DNA of 64,000 bases from Euzebyella saccharophila (GCF_014855495.1 NZ_JACYFJ010000001.1:434001-498000), one strand, 5' to 3'; shown: positions 37,182-46,421, counted from the stretch's first letter. Numbers and translations: made by a program. The notes: generated by a model not told the origin, from the letters alone.

Positions 37182-37190
37182 CCCCCCCCC
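37182..37190. repeat. nine-C homopolymer upstream of susC
   Basis: A run of nine C residues lies between the glycosyltransferase stop (37174) and the susC ATG (37221), in an otherwise AT-rich genome. It could change length by strand slippage and alter susC expression. Confidence 0.7.
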
Positions 37191-37220
37191 ACCTACATTT
37201 TAAAAATCTCAACATTACAA

Positions 37221-40200
37221 ATGAAAAATATACTTTTGGGTATGTTATTGTGCGTTTGCGCAATTACCCAAGCACAAATCAATATCAGCGGTAAGGTTAC
37301 CGATGCCAATCTAGAACCCCTACCCTTTGTCAATATTTTACTAGTACAATCTACTACTGGTGCTACTACAGATACCAATGGTAACTTTTTTATGGAACTA
37401 CCTGCGGAAGGTGGTCAATTGCGCTTTTCGCTTTTGGGTTTTAAGACCAAAACCATTTCCATTACCAGTGCTACCAACAACCTCAACATCACTTTAGAAG
37501 AAAGCTCAGAATTGCTTAACGAAATAGTCTTGACCGCGCTTGGTTTGGAACGTGAAACCAAAGAATTGGGTTATGTGGTGCAAAGTTTAGATGCGCAAGG
37601 AGTAACCGAGGTAAAATCGGTGAACTTTTTAGATAACCTTACCGGTAAATTGGCAGGGGTAACCATTAACCAAGGTCCAACGGGCGTAGGGTCTTCTAGC
37701 CGCATCAGCATAAGGGGCGAAGCTTCTTTTAGTAATAACAATCCATTGTTTATTGTAGACGGCGTACCCATTAACAACAACACTGTTTTTAACTTTACCA
37801 ATGAAGCGGCTGCTGGTTTTCAAGAAGTAGATTTTGGTAACGGTGCCATGGAAGTAAATCCAGATGACATTGAAGAGGTATCCGTTTTAAAAGGCCCAAG
37901 TGCCGCGGCATTGTATGGTACAAGAGCTGCCAATGGCGTGGTGGTAATAGCTACTAAAAATGGTAGTAAAACCAAAGGATTGGGTATTAGCTACAACACC
38001 AGTCTATTTTTGGAAAGTGCTTTTCAGTTGCCCGACTTTCAAAATAGCTACGGCCAAGGAAATTCTGGTCAATTTGAATATGTAGATGGTCTTGGCGGCG
38101 GAATAAACGACAATATTACCTATAGTTGGGGGCCTCGATTAGACCAAGGCACTTTGATTCCGCAGTTTGATAGTCCCGTGACCCTTGCGGACGGGACTGT
38201 GGTTCGTGGTGGTGATACCGCCCTTTACAACGGTTTGCCTATTACAGCAACACCTTTTGTTTCTAACCCGGACAACCTCAAGGATTTTTACGAAACCGGA
38301 ACCACTTTCATCAATAATCTCGCAATTTCTTCGGGATTTGATAAAGGTAATTACCGTTTGTCTTTTACCGATTTGCGTAGCGAAAGCATTATTCCAGGAG
38401 TAAATTTGGACCGCCAAACAGTTGCAGCGCGACTCAATTTTAGACCTACGGATAAGCTTCAGATTAATTCGTCCATCAACTATGTAAATTCGCAAAGCGA
38501 TAACCGCCCTTCTAATGGTTACGGTTCCGAGAATGTGAATTACTCTTTGGTAGCATGGGGTCCGCGCTCCCTTAATATTGATAATCTTAGGAATTATTGG
38601 CAACCCGGACTAGAGGGCAGACAGCAATATTCTTTTAACTATACTTTTTTTGACAATCCCTTCTTTATTCTACATGAGAATAGAAACTCATTTAACAGAG
38701 ATCGGGTTTTCGGGAATGTTTCGGCAAAATATCAGTTTACCCCGCAACTTTCGGCTACGGTGCGCAGCGGCATGGATTATTCCGATGAAACCAGACAATT
38801 ACGCCGCGCTTACAGTTCTAACCGCTTTCAAAACGGAGGCTATGCGGAACACGATGTGTTTTTTAGGGAAATTAACACCGACTTCCTTTTAAATTATACC
38901 AATCGTTTTAACGACTTTAAGGTGGCCATTTCTTTAGGTGGTAACCGGTTGGACCAAAAAGCCTTTACCAGTCAGTCCCAAACCACTAGTTTGGCACAAC
39001 CAGGTATTTTTAGGTTAAGCAATGCAGCATCCCCAGTTGAGGTTTTTGAATTTGAATCCAACAAACGCATCAACAGCTTGTATGGTTTGGCCAAAATAGG
39101 TTATAAAGATTTTCTGTTTTTAGATATTACCGGCCGTAATGATTGGTCTAGTGCCTTGGCTACGCCATTTTCTGTGGATAATGTCTCCTTTTTCTACCCA
39201 TCCGTGTCTACCAGTTTTATTCTTTCTGAGGTTGCAGCTTTGCCTTCGGCAATTTCGTTTTTAAAACTTAGAGCCAGTTGGGCACAAGTAGGTAACGATA
39301 CCAATCCCTACCAAACTTCAGGTGCGTTCGTAGCACAGACCCCTTATTTAGGACAAGCTACTTTTAGCGAACAGAATTTTATCGCCAATCCAAATTTACG
39401 TCCGGAGCAAACTTCCTCAGTAGAATTTGGGGCGGATATTCGTTTTTTTGGCGACCGTTTAAATTTTGATGTTTCGTATTACGATGCATTGACAAAAGAC
39501 CAGATTCTTTCGTTACCTATTGGTATCGCTTCCGGCTTTACTCAGCAGGTAGTAAATGGCGGTGAAGTACGCGCTAGAGGATTAGAAGTTATTCTGAACA
39601 CTACCCCGGTGGTTACTGATAATTTTAAATGGAACAGTACCTTAAACTTTAGTCGCTCAAGAACTACGGTAGAAGATTTACCCCAAGAAGATGGGCGTTT
39701 AACCTTAGCGTATTCCCGTATTTATGATAGTCAAAACCAAACGGTATTTTTACAGGTAGAAGAAGGTGGCCGTATTGGCGATTTGTACGGCACGGGCTAT
39801 TTAAGAAATGAAAATGGCGATTTTATCCTAACCGAAGAAGGACGATACATACCAGATAATAACTTACAAAAACTGGGTAATTACAATCCAGATTTTATGC
39901 TAGGGTTCAACAACCAATTCAGTTATAAAAATTGGGATTTAGGCTTTCTTTTAGATTGGAGACAAGGCGGTATTGTAGTATCTCGTACACGTGCTTTGGG
40001 TAATGTGGGCGGTCAATTATCAGAGACCGCTTTTAGGCCAGAAGAAGGTATTATACCGCAGGGTGTAATTAACACCGGTACGACAGAAAATCCGGTTTAT
40101 GTAGAAAATACGGTTGCGGTAACCTCAGAAAGTTACTACCGCCAGTTTTATGACCGTAACTATGAGGAAAACAATGTGTATGATGCTTCCTTTTTAAAAT

Positions 40201-40427
40201 TACGTCAAATAGCTCTTGGCTACACCTTTAAAAACTTAAGTTTTCTGCAACAGAATGCCAGTTTGCGCGTATCGTTAATTGGTCGTAATCTATTTGCGAT
40301 TACTGAAAATCCGCATTTTGACCCTGAGCAATTTGCTGTTCAGGGGAATGGATTTATTGGGGGCGTAGAAGACATGTCTTACGCCACCACAAGAAGTATC
40401 GGTTTTAAAGCAGGTTTTAATTTTTAA
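37221..40427 (+). CDS. SusC/RagA-type TonB-dependent outer membrane receptor
   Basis: This is an outer-membrane β-barrel importer of 1068 residues driven by TonB. A signal peptide (1-19, AITQAQ) is followed by a carboxypeptidase-regulatory-like domain (ISGKVTDANLEPLPFVNILL, about 22-100). The plug has the SusC signature NPLFIVDGVPINN and GPSAAALYGTRAANGVVVIATK, and the barrel ends in an aromatic Phe (KAGFNF). I chose the ATG at 37221, just before the signal peptide; the frame is open further upstream through the poly-C tract. It pairs with the SusD gene 12 bp downstream. The substrate is unknown; context points to a sugar-like compound linked to arsenosugar chemistry. Confidence 0.93.
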   Translation: MKNILLGMLLCVCAITQAQINISGKVTDANLEPLPFVNILLVQSTTGATTDTNGNFFMELPAEGGQLRFSLLGFKTKTISITSATNNLNITLEESSELLNEIVLTALGLERETKELGYVVQSLDAQGVTEVKSVNFLDNLTGKLAGVTINQGPTGVGSSSRISIRGEASFSNNNPLFIVDGVPINNNTVFNFTNEAAAGFQEVDFGNGAMEVNPDDIEEVSVLKGPSAAALYGTRAANGVVVIATKNGSKTKGLGISYNTSLFLESAFQLPDFQNSYGQGNSGQFEYVDGLGGGINDNITYSWGPRLDQGTLIPQFDSPVTLADGTVVRGGDTALYNGLPITATPFVSNPDNLKDFYETGTTFINNLAISSGFDKGNYRLSFTDLRSESIIPGVNLDRQTVAARLNFRPTDKLQINSSINYVNSQSDNRPSNGYGSENVNYSLVAWGPRSLNIDNLRNYWQPGLEGRQQYSFNYTFFDNPFFILHENRNSFNRDRVFGNVSAKYQFTPQLSATVRSGMDYSDETRQLRRAYSSNRFQNGGYAEHDVFFREINTDFLLNYTNRFNDFKVAISLGGNRLDQKAFTSQSQTTSLAQPGIFRLSNAASPVEVFEFESNKRINSLYGLAKIGYKDFLFLDITGRNDWSSALATPFSVDNVSFFYPSVSTSFILSEVAALPSAISFLKLRASWAQVGNDTNPYQTSGAFVAQTPYLGQATFSEQNFIANPNLRPEQTSSVEFGADIRFFGDRLNFDVSYYDALTKDQILSLPIGIASGFTQQVVNGGEVRARGLEVILNTTPVVTDNFKWNSTLNFSRSRTTVEDLPQEDGRLTLAYSRIYDSQNQTVFLQVEEGGRIGDLYGTGYLRNENGDFILTEEGRYIPDNNLQKLGNYNPDFMLGFNNQFSYKNWDLGFLLDWRQGGIVVSRTRALGNVGGQLSETAFRPEEGIIPQGVINTGTTENPVYVENTVAVTSESYYRQFYDRNYEENNVYDASFLKLRQIALGYTFKNLSFLQQNASLRVSLIGRNLFAITENPHFDPEQFAVQGNGFIGGVEDMSYATTRSIGFKAGFNF

Positions 40428-40439
40428 GAAGGTATCCAA

Positions 40440-41894
40440 ATGAAAAATAGAAATAAAACAATTAGTATATTATTTGCTTTGGTGCTTATTACTGCTTTGT
40501 TCCAAGCTTGTACCAAAGATTTTGAAGACATCAATACTAATCCCAATCAGCCCATTGCTGTAGAACCCAATTTGCTCCTGCGCCAAGTTATTTATGATTA
40601 TGGTGAGCAAATGTCTTACGAGGGTTTTACCGCTGGTAATCTGTTGGGGCAGTATAGTACGGCCTTAGATTTTAATCTTTTTGACCGTCACGATTTAAAA
40701 TCACCACAGTTGGGTGGTAATCCTTGGCCTATTATTTACAAAAACCTAAGGGATAATGAGTCCATTTTAGAACTTGCTTTGGAAAACCCTACCCATGAAG
40801 TTTATGAAGGTCCGTCTAGAATATTAAAAGCCTATATGGCGATGGCCCTGACGGATTTGTTTGGAGATGTTCCTTATTATGAGGCATTTCGAGGCGATGC
40901 AACTACGGTTACACCAGCCTATGACGCACAAGAAACCATTTACCTAGGCGAAGAAGGCATACTGGACAATCTGGATAAAGGCATTGCCGCCCTAGAAAAT
41001 TATGAAGGTGCTATTGCTCTGGAGGGCGATATTTTATTTGAGGGAAATTTAGATGGATGGATTCGCTTTGCGAATTCTTTAATACTAAAAGCTTTGGTAC
41101 GTATTGGCAGTCAACAAGATTCAAGTACGGAATTGCAGGCACTGTTCGATGCTGGAAATTTCATTACCCAAAATGAGGAAAACGCGGTGTTCGACTTTAC
41201 CAACGGAGAACCCAATAACTTTAGACTGGCTCGCCTGCGTATTGGCGACTTCAACAATTTTGTGCTTTCCGAAACTATGGAAGATATTTTAAAGGATTTG
41301 GAAGACCCACGCATAGCCACTTTTTATAGACCTTTTGCCAATAGTGATTCCGCAGAATTTAACGGGTTACTCAACGGTATCGATGCTTCACAAACCTCTA
41401 TTAACCTAGCGGATTATTCTTTGGCTGGGACTATTTTTAGGGAGGAAACTGGCAGATTAGACGCCAATTTTATGACGGCATGGGAAACCCATTTTTTATG
41501 GGCAGAAGCAGCCGAACGTGGGTGGATTACCGCCAATAGTACAGAATTGTATAACACTGCCGTTACCCAAGCTTTTGCCTATTGGGGCACCGATTTACCT
41601 GAAAATTATCTGTCAGGGCCTGCCGCTTTAGCCAATGGCGATGCCTTGCAGCAAATCATCACCCAAAAATGGATTGCCAATATTATTAATGGATATGAAG
41701 GTTGGATAGAATTTAGAAGAACTGGCTTTCCGCAATTGCGAACCATCTCGGCCAGTTTAAATAACGATTTAATTCCTGTTCGTATGCCTTACCCAGCAGA
41801 GGAGCAGGCACTAAACGCAGAAAATTACCAGACCGCCGCAGCCAATACGAATGATAACAGTATAAATGCCCCCGTTTGGTGGGATAATGAATAA
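40440..41894 (+). CDS. SusD/RagB-type nutrient-binding lipoprotein
   Basis: This is a 484-residue surface lipoprotein that caps the SusC barrel. The signal peptide ends in LFQAC (Cys24), followed by TKDFEDINTNPNQP, the typical start of the SusD-like_2 group. Helical TPR-like segments (RILKAYMAMALTDLFGDVPYYEAF, WIRFANSLILKALVRIG) and the late block EGWIEFRRTGFPQL match the family. Its stop overlaps the start of the symporter gene, so the pair and the inner-membrane transporter are made together. Confidence 0.92.
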   Translation: MKNRNKTISILFALVLITALFQACTKDFEDINTNPNQPIAVEPNLLLRQVIYDYGEQMSYEGFTAGNLLGQYSTALDFNLFDRHDLKSPQLGGNPWPIIYKNLRDNESILELALENPTHEVYEGPSRILKAYMAMALTDLFGDVPYYEAFRGDATTVTPAYDAQETIYLGEEGILDNLDKGIAALENYEGAIALEGDILFEGNLDGWIRFANSLILKALVRIGSQQDSSTELQALFDAGNFITQNEENAVFDFTNGEPNNFRLARLRIGDFNNFVLSETMEDILKDLEDPRIATFYRPFANSDSAEFNGLLNGIDASQTSINLADYSLAGTIFREETGRLDANFMTAWETHFLWAEAAERGWITANSTELYNTAVTQAFAYWGTDLPENYLSGPAALANGDALQQIITQKWIANIINGYEGWIEFRRTGFPQLRTISASLNNDLIPVRMPYPAEEQALNAENYQTAAANTNDNSINAPVWWDNE

Positions 41895-43275
41895 CATGCA
41901 GCCCTATTTAGACATATCGCTATTAAACCTTAACCCCAGCAGTATTGGTGTACTGCAATGGGGTCTGGTGCTTTTGTCTAGCTTGGCTTTCATCCTATTA
42001 TCCCCATTAGCTAAAAATACTGAACAGTTTTTTAAGGCACAGGTCAATCATAAAGCGCCCAATGCCTTTATGCTCATGGGTAGCTTGGTTATCTCTTGGA
42101 TTTTTGCCAAAAGTATTACCAATGCGGCTAATTTAGGTTTGGCCTATGGGTTAGTTGGTGGCGTAGCTTATGCAGCTTACTACCTTAGTTTTATAGTTGC
42201 CGGTTATGTTATTTATCACATGCGGACTAAAGGTGGATTTACCAGCATACATGAATTTTTGACTACTCGTTTTGGCAAAGGCGCCATGCTCTTGTTTTCG
42301 ATACTTATCGCTATTCGGCTGTTTAATGAAGTCTGGAGCAACACCATGGTCATTGGCTCCTATTTTGGCGAAATGGGTAGTCTACCTTACTATAGTTCCA
42401 TTCTTGTCTTTACAGTTTTAACCTTAGCTTACGCCCTAAAAGGCGGCTTGAGCAGTAGTATTTTTACCGATGTGATACAGATGGTACTGTTTGCTATTTT
42501 ACTTTTTGTGGTACTAGGCACTATTTTTTCTTCGGAAAGTGATTTTACCCCGGCTACAGTAGTTGCTTCTGGCGAATGGAAATGGGAGATGGGAGTAAAC
42601 CTTCTCCTAGCGGCCGTACTCCAATCATTTAGTTATCCTTTTCACGACCCGGTGTTAACAGACCGTGGCTTCATCAGCAAACCAAAAACAACCCTAAAGG
42701 CTTTTTTATGGGCAGGATTGGTTGGTGGTTTATGTATTATACTTTTCAGTATAATCGGAGTTTATGCACAACATCAACATATGGAAGGACAAGCAGCGGT
42801 TCAAGTGGCTAGAGCTTTTGGCGCCATTATCTTATTGATCATTAACTTTATTCTGATAACCTCTGCAGCTTCTACTCTTGATTCTACCTTTTCTTCCTTT
42901 TCTAAACTGGCTACCCTAGATTTAAATTTAGGTACAAGTTTAAGTTTTGGAAGATGGGCAATGGTGGTTATTGCCATTTTGGGTACGTTACCCATTTTTA
43001 TGGATGCGGAAATTTTATCGGCCACTACCATTAGTGGTACCATGGTAATTGGCCTAACTCCCGTTTTTGTATTGTGGAAAAAAGAAGTCTCTTCTACTAA
43101 TTATTACTTAAGTGTTATTGGCGGATTGGTCTTTGGTTTTTTATTGGTTTTTGAGGTATTCCCTAAAGCCCTCATTTTTACGGATGGCAAATATGCCGAT
43201 TTACTTTGGGTTAATTTTTGGGGTATTCTCGTATGTTTCCTCTTATATTTAATACCGCTATGGAGAAGAAAATAA
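41887..43275 (+). CDS. sodium:solute symporter (SSS family)
   Basis: This is an inner-membrane importer of 462 residues with about 13 helices. SSS features include the early KSITNAANLGLAYGLVGGVAYAAYYL segment, GGFTSIHEFLTTRFGKGAMLL and the YALKGGLSSSIFTDVIQMVLF block. The start at 41887 overlaps susD by 8 bp, and the next ATG at 41896 would also serve. Together with SusC/SusD it gives a full route across both membranes. It ends with TAATG shared with the metallophosphoesterase start. Relatives carry sugars, amino acids or nucleosides; the solute is not predictable. Confidence 0.87.
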   Translation: MNNMQPYLDISLLNLNPSSIGVLQWGLVLLSSLAFILLSPLAKNTEQFFKAQVNHKAPNAFMLMGSLVISWIFAKSITNAANLGLAYGLVGGVAYAAYYLSFIVAGYVIYHMRTKGGFTSIHEFLTTRFGKGAMLLFSILIAIRLFNEVWSNTMVIGSYFGEMGSLPYYSSILVFTVLTLAYALKGGLSSSIFTDVIQMVLFAILLFVVLGTIFSSESDFTPATVVASGEWKWEMGVNLLLAAVLQSFSYPFHDPVLTDRGFISKPKTTLKAFLWAGLVGGLCIILFSIIGVYAQHQHMEGQAAVQVARAFGAIILLIINFILITSAASTLDSTFSSFSKLATLDLNLGTSLSFGRWAMVVIAILGTLPIFMDAEILSATTISGTMVIGLTPVFVLWKKEVSSTNYYLSVIGGLVFGFLLVFEVFPKALIFTDGKYADLLWVNFWGILVCFLLYLIPLWRRK

Positions 43276-44462
43276 TGCATTTGGAGGTCCAAACGGACCG
43301 TGTACTGGTATTTGGCGGGGTCTACAGCAACCTGCAGGCCCTACAAGAGCTTAAAAGCATTGCAGAAGCTGAGGGTATTGCGCCAGAACACTGTATTTGT
43401 ACTGGCGATATTGTGGGCTATTGCGCACAACCAGAAGAAACCGTTCAGTTGTTTCGCGAATGGGGCGCGTTGAGCATTTCGGGCAATGTGGAACAGCAAT
43501 TGGCAGAAGGTAGCGACGATTGTGGCTGTGACTTTACCGAAGGTAGCCGCTGCGATGTGTTTTCCAGAACATGGTTTCCTTTTTCAAAAGAACAATTGTC
43601 TCAAGATTCCATAGATTGGATGGCGACGCTCCCAGAACATCTAAAATTTACCTTTGGTGGAAAAAAAATAACTGTTGTACACGGATCGTACGAACATGTG
43701 TCCAACTTTATATTTGAGTCCACTTCCGTAGAAAAAAAACAAGCCAGCTTTAGTGCATCTCAAAGCGATGTTATTATAGGTGGTCATTGCGGATTACCCT
43801 TTCATCATGAATTTGACAATAAATTGTGGTTGAATCCTGGTGTTATTGGTATGCCGGCGAATGACGGTACCCCACGTGTTTGGTATATGCTGCTAGAAGA
43901 GGTAGAGGGCGAATTAAAATATACCCATCGTTCTTTTGAGTACGATTACCACACGGCTAAGCAACTAATGCACATCAACTTTTTACCCGAAGCCTACGCG
44001 GATACCCTCCAGACCGGACTTTGGGACAATATGGAAATCTTGCCCGAATTAGAAAAAATGGTGCAAGGCATTCCTATCGATTTTAATACAAATTCCAAAA
44101 CAAATAAAAACACAAAACAAAATACCATGGCAAATAACTATTACGACCCAGCAGACTTAAGAAAATTTGGAAAAATAACCGAATGGAGTGAAGAGCTTGG
44201 TACCAAATTTTTTGACTATTACGGTAAGGTTTTTGAAGAAGGCGCACTAACTGCTAGAGAAAAGTCTTTAATTGCCTTGGCTGTTTCTCACGTGGTTAAA
44301 TGTCCATATTGTATAGATGCTTACACAAAAGATGGCCTACAAAAGGGAATTACCAAAGAAGAAATGATGGAAGCCGTGCATGTTGGCGCTGCCATAGAAA
44401 GTGGAGCCACATTGGTACATGGTGTACAAATGATGAACAAATACAATAAACTATCGCACTAA
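43275..44462 (+). CDS. metallophosphoesterase-like protein fused to an AhpD-like arsenosugar-associated domain
   Basis: The 395 residues combine two units. The first (about 1-285) is a calcineurin-like phosphoesterase: motif II is GDIVGYCAQPEE, motif III SGNVEQQL, motif IV VVHGSYEH and the last GHCGLPFHHE. Motif I is altered: FGGVYSNLQAL replaces the usual DxHGN, so a metal-binding Asp and His are missing. The second (about 285-395) is carboxymuconolactone decarboxylase/AhpD-like, with CPYCIDAYTKDG and EAVHVGAAIESGATLVHG, the TIGR04030 'arsenosugar-associated peroxidase-like' type. They are joined by an Asn/Lys/Thr linker. An ATG at 44127, after A-rich DNA, could also start the second unit alone (111 residues). 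Confidence 0.8.
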   Translation: MHLEVQTDRVLVFGGVYSNLQALQELKSIAEAEGIAPEHCICTGDIVGYCAQPEETVQLFREWGALSISGNVEQQLAEGSDDCGCDFTEGSRCDVFSRTWFPFSKEQLSQDSIDWMATLPEHLKFTFGGKKITVVHGSYEHVSNFIFESTSVEKKQASFSASQSDVIIGGHCGLPFHHEFDNKLWLNPGVIGMPANDGTPRVWYMLLEEVEGELKYTHRSFEYDYHTAKQLMHINFLPEAYADTLQTGLWDNMEILPELEKMVQGIPIDFNTNSKTNKNTKQNTMANNYYDPADLRKFGKITEWSEELGTKFFDYYGKVFEEGALTAREKSLIALAVSHVVKCPYCIDAYTKDGLQKGITKEEMMEAVHVGAAIESGATLVHGVQMMNKYNKLSH

Positions 44463-45559
44463 TGGAAAAGAGTATCATGAACGATCTGAAGAAGGCGAAA
44501 AAACCCAAATTAAAAACGCTACAAGCTAGGGAAAATGACCTTGCGCAACCCAATAAGCAGTTGGCGATATTAAACGGAGGTCTATTTGCCGATGGTGAAT
44601 TACCTTATTTTAAGGATAAAATTAGTGAGATAGGACAATTTCCGCTTCGCCCTAATAAATTGGAAATTCTACAGATAAACGTAGGGTATATGTGCAACAT
44701 TACCTGTGAACACTGCCATGTAGATGCGGGTCCTACCAGAAAGGAAATCATGACGGTAGAAACCATGGAGCAATGTCTAGAGGTAATTAGAAATACCGGG
44801 GCGCATACCTTGGATTTAACAGGTGGTGCACCGGAGATGAACCCAAATTTTAGATGGTTTGTAGAAGAGGCTTCCAAAGCTGGTATTAAAGATTTTATCG
44901 TACGGTCTAATTTGTCCATCATTTTGGCCAATCCAAAGTTTAACGACCTGCCAGAATTCTTTAAAAAACACAATGTACACGTGGTGTCTTCCCTACCGCA
45001 TTATACTCGTGGTAAAACCGATAAACAGCGTGGGGATGGGGTTTTTGACAAATCGATAAAAGCGTTACAATTATTGAACGAGGTAGGTTATGGAATGCCC
45101 GATAGTGAATTACGATTAGATTTAGTGTACAACCCGTCTGGAGCCTATTTACCTGGTGACCAAATGGCTTTGGAGCGCGATTTTAAAAAGGCACTGGACG
45201 AAGATTTTGGTATTCAGTTTCATAACCTTTTCGCGATAACCAATTTGCCTATTTCCCGTTTCTTGGATTACTTAATAGCATCTGACAATTACGAGGATTA
45301 TATGTATTCTTTGGTAGAAGCTTACAATCCGTCTGCGGTGAGCAGTGTTATGTGTACCAATACCATTTCCGTTAGCTGGGATGGCTGGCTGTACGACTGT
45401 GATTTTAATCAGATGTTGGGCTTAAAAGTGGCCAACAAAATAAAACACATTAAAGATTATAACGAGGATTTGATTAATGATAGAAACATCATCATTTCCC
45501 AACATTGTTATGGGTGTACTGCAGGTGCAGGAAGTAGTTGCCAAGGAACGGTGGCGTAA
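44462..45559 (+). CDS. arsS: ArsS-type radical SAM enzyme of arsenosugar biosynthesis
   Basis: This is a radical S-adenosylmethionine protein of 365 residues. The 4Fe-4S ligands are C78, C82 and C85 in MCNITCEHCHVD (CX3CX2C), followed by the GGxPE-type LTGGAPEMNP. The C-terminal DUF3641-like region has VSWDGWLYDCDFNQMLGL and HCYGCTAGAGSSCQGTVA; in some homologues this tail carries selenocysteine, but here all are cysteine codons. ArsS with ArsM is reported to make dimethylated arsenoribosides, but no arsM lies in this window. Its start shares TAATG with the upstream gene. It is the last gene before the TetR promoter. Confidence 0.85.
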   Translation: MEKSIMNDLKKAKKPKLKTLQARENDLAQPNKQLAILNGGLFADGELPYFKDKISEIGQFPLRPNKLEILQINVGYMCNITCEHCHVDAGPTRKEIMTVETMEQCLEVIRNTGAHTLDLTGGAPEMNPNFRWFVEEASKAGIKDFIVRSNLSIILANPKFNDLPEFFKKHNVHVVSSLPHYTRGKTDKQRGDGVFDKSIKALQLLNEVGYGMPDSELRLDLVYNPSGAYLPGDQMALERDFKKALDEDFGIQFHNLFAITNLPISRFLDYLIASDNYEDYMYSLVEAYNPSAVSSVMCTNTISVSWDGWLYDCDFNQMLGLKVANKIKHIKDYNEDLINDRNIIISQHCYGCTAGAGSSCQGTVA

Positions 45560-45605
45560 TATCCCCTTCATTTACTTCAATTTCATCCTCAAAAACAGAC
45601 ACTTA

Positions 45606-45625
45606 AACCGACCGGCCAGTCTGTT
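45606..45625. promoter_or_regulatory. TetR-type operator, tetR-distal
   Basis: AACCGACCGGCCAGTCTGTT matches 17 of 20 bases of the 5051 palindrome. It lies 47 bp after the arsS stop and 128 bp (centre to centre) upstream of the 45734 site. Confidence 0.65.
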
Positions 45626-45733
45626 CTCATCTATAAAAAAAGTGTAGTTCACCGGATTATTGACCTTTGGGCGAGAATTTTAATTCTTTTAACCAATTAC
45701 AATCAACCAAAATAAGATATGAGGGTTCTTTGT

Positions 45734-45753
45734 ATTAGACTTAACGGTCTGTA
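45734..45753. promoter_or_regulatory. TetR-type operator, tetR-proximal (autoregulatory candidate)
   Basis: Read on the minus strand it is TACAGACCGTTAAGTCTAAT, sharing the ACCG-N4-GTC core and 13 of 20 bases with the 45606 site. It begins 1 bp after a -7-like GTTCTTTG (45725-45732), so bound protein would cover the transcription start of tetR. Confidence 0.5.
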
Positions 45754-45770
45754 AACCCAAATCTTATTAA

Positions 45771-46421
45771 ATGGACAAGACTTTAAAACGCATGGCTACC
45801 ATGCAACGTATGCAAGTAACCGGATTGGAACTTTTCTATAAAAAAGGCTATTACAATACCAGTGTTGACGATATTCTAAAAGAACTTTCCCTTTCAAAAG
45901 GCGCCTTTTACTATCATTTCGATTCAAAAGAAGATTTCTTCATTCAAATTATTGAAAACCTTTTGGTTCGGAAGATGTACAGTATGCTCATAGAACCTAT
46001 TGAAGGACATGAAAACACCTTAGACTCGATTACCAATTGTTTCGAGGATGCCCTGGAAACAGCAGTTCACAACGAACTTGATTTCGGATTTGTGCTAAGT
46101 AACTTCGTGAACGAATTCAACGGCAAGAACGAAAAAATTATGAAGCACCTGAATGATATCTTAAGAATTTGGGAGGCCAACCTTGTTTCTGCCGTACAGA
46201 GAGGTAAATTCAATGGTTTTATAGACAGACACGTAGATAGTGAAGGAATGGCCGTATTCTTGATGAGTTCGTATATGGGTATTAGAACCTTGATGGTAGA
46301 AACTGCTCCAAGTGCCAGAAAATATCGTTTCATGTCTCAGCTAAGACAATATTTTAAATCAATTGAGCCAAAAGGAGAAAACAGCTTGAACCCAAATGCT
46401 GTCTTCGGGAACGTCAATTAG
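45771..46421 (+). CDS. TetR/AcrR-family transcriptional regulator
   Basis: This 216-residue repressor-type protein has an N-terminal helix-turn-helix (about 8-58): MQRMQVTGLELFYKKGYYNTSVDDILKELSLSKGAFYYHFDSKEDFF, a classic TetR signature with the recognition helix LSKGAFYYHF. The C-terminal domain (about 65-200) is a helical ligand-binding and dimerisation region. Two copies of a TetR-type palindrome lie upstream, the nearer one at the probable transcription start, which suggests autoregulation. Further copies upstream of araC and sprE mark likely targets. The ligand is unknown. Its 3' end overlaps the convergent glycosyltransferase by 8 bp. Confidence 0.9.
   Translation: MDKTLKRMATMQRMQVTGLELFYKKGYYNTSVDDILKELSLSKGAFYYHFDSKEDFFIQIIENLLVRKMYSMLIEPIEGHENTLDSITNCFEDALETAVHNELDFGFVLSNFVNEFNGKNEKIMKHLNDILRIWEANLVSAVQRGKFNGFIDRHVDSEGMAVFLMSSYMGIRTLMVETAPSARKYRFMSQLRQYFKSIEPKGENSLNPNAVFGNVN

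Noticed and set aside
37071-37220. Upstream extension of susC by 50 codons through the poly-C tract
   Set aside because: The extension overlaps the glycosyltransferase gene, has no conserved residues, and would bury the signal peptide that begins at the 37221 ATG.
37571-38603. Several antisense frames of 60-154 codons within susC
   Set aside because: susC is a certain gene with normal motifs throughout; the antisense frames have no family features or starts with leaders.
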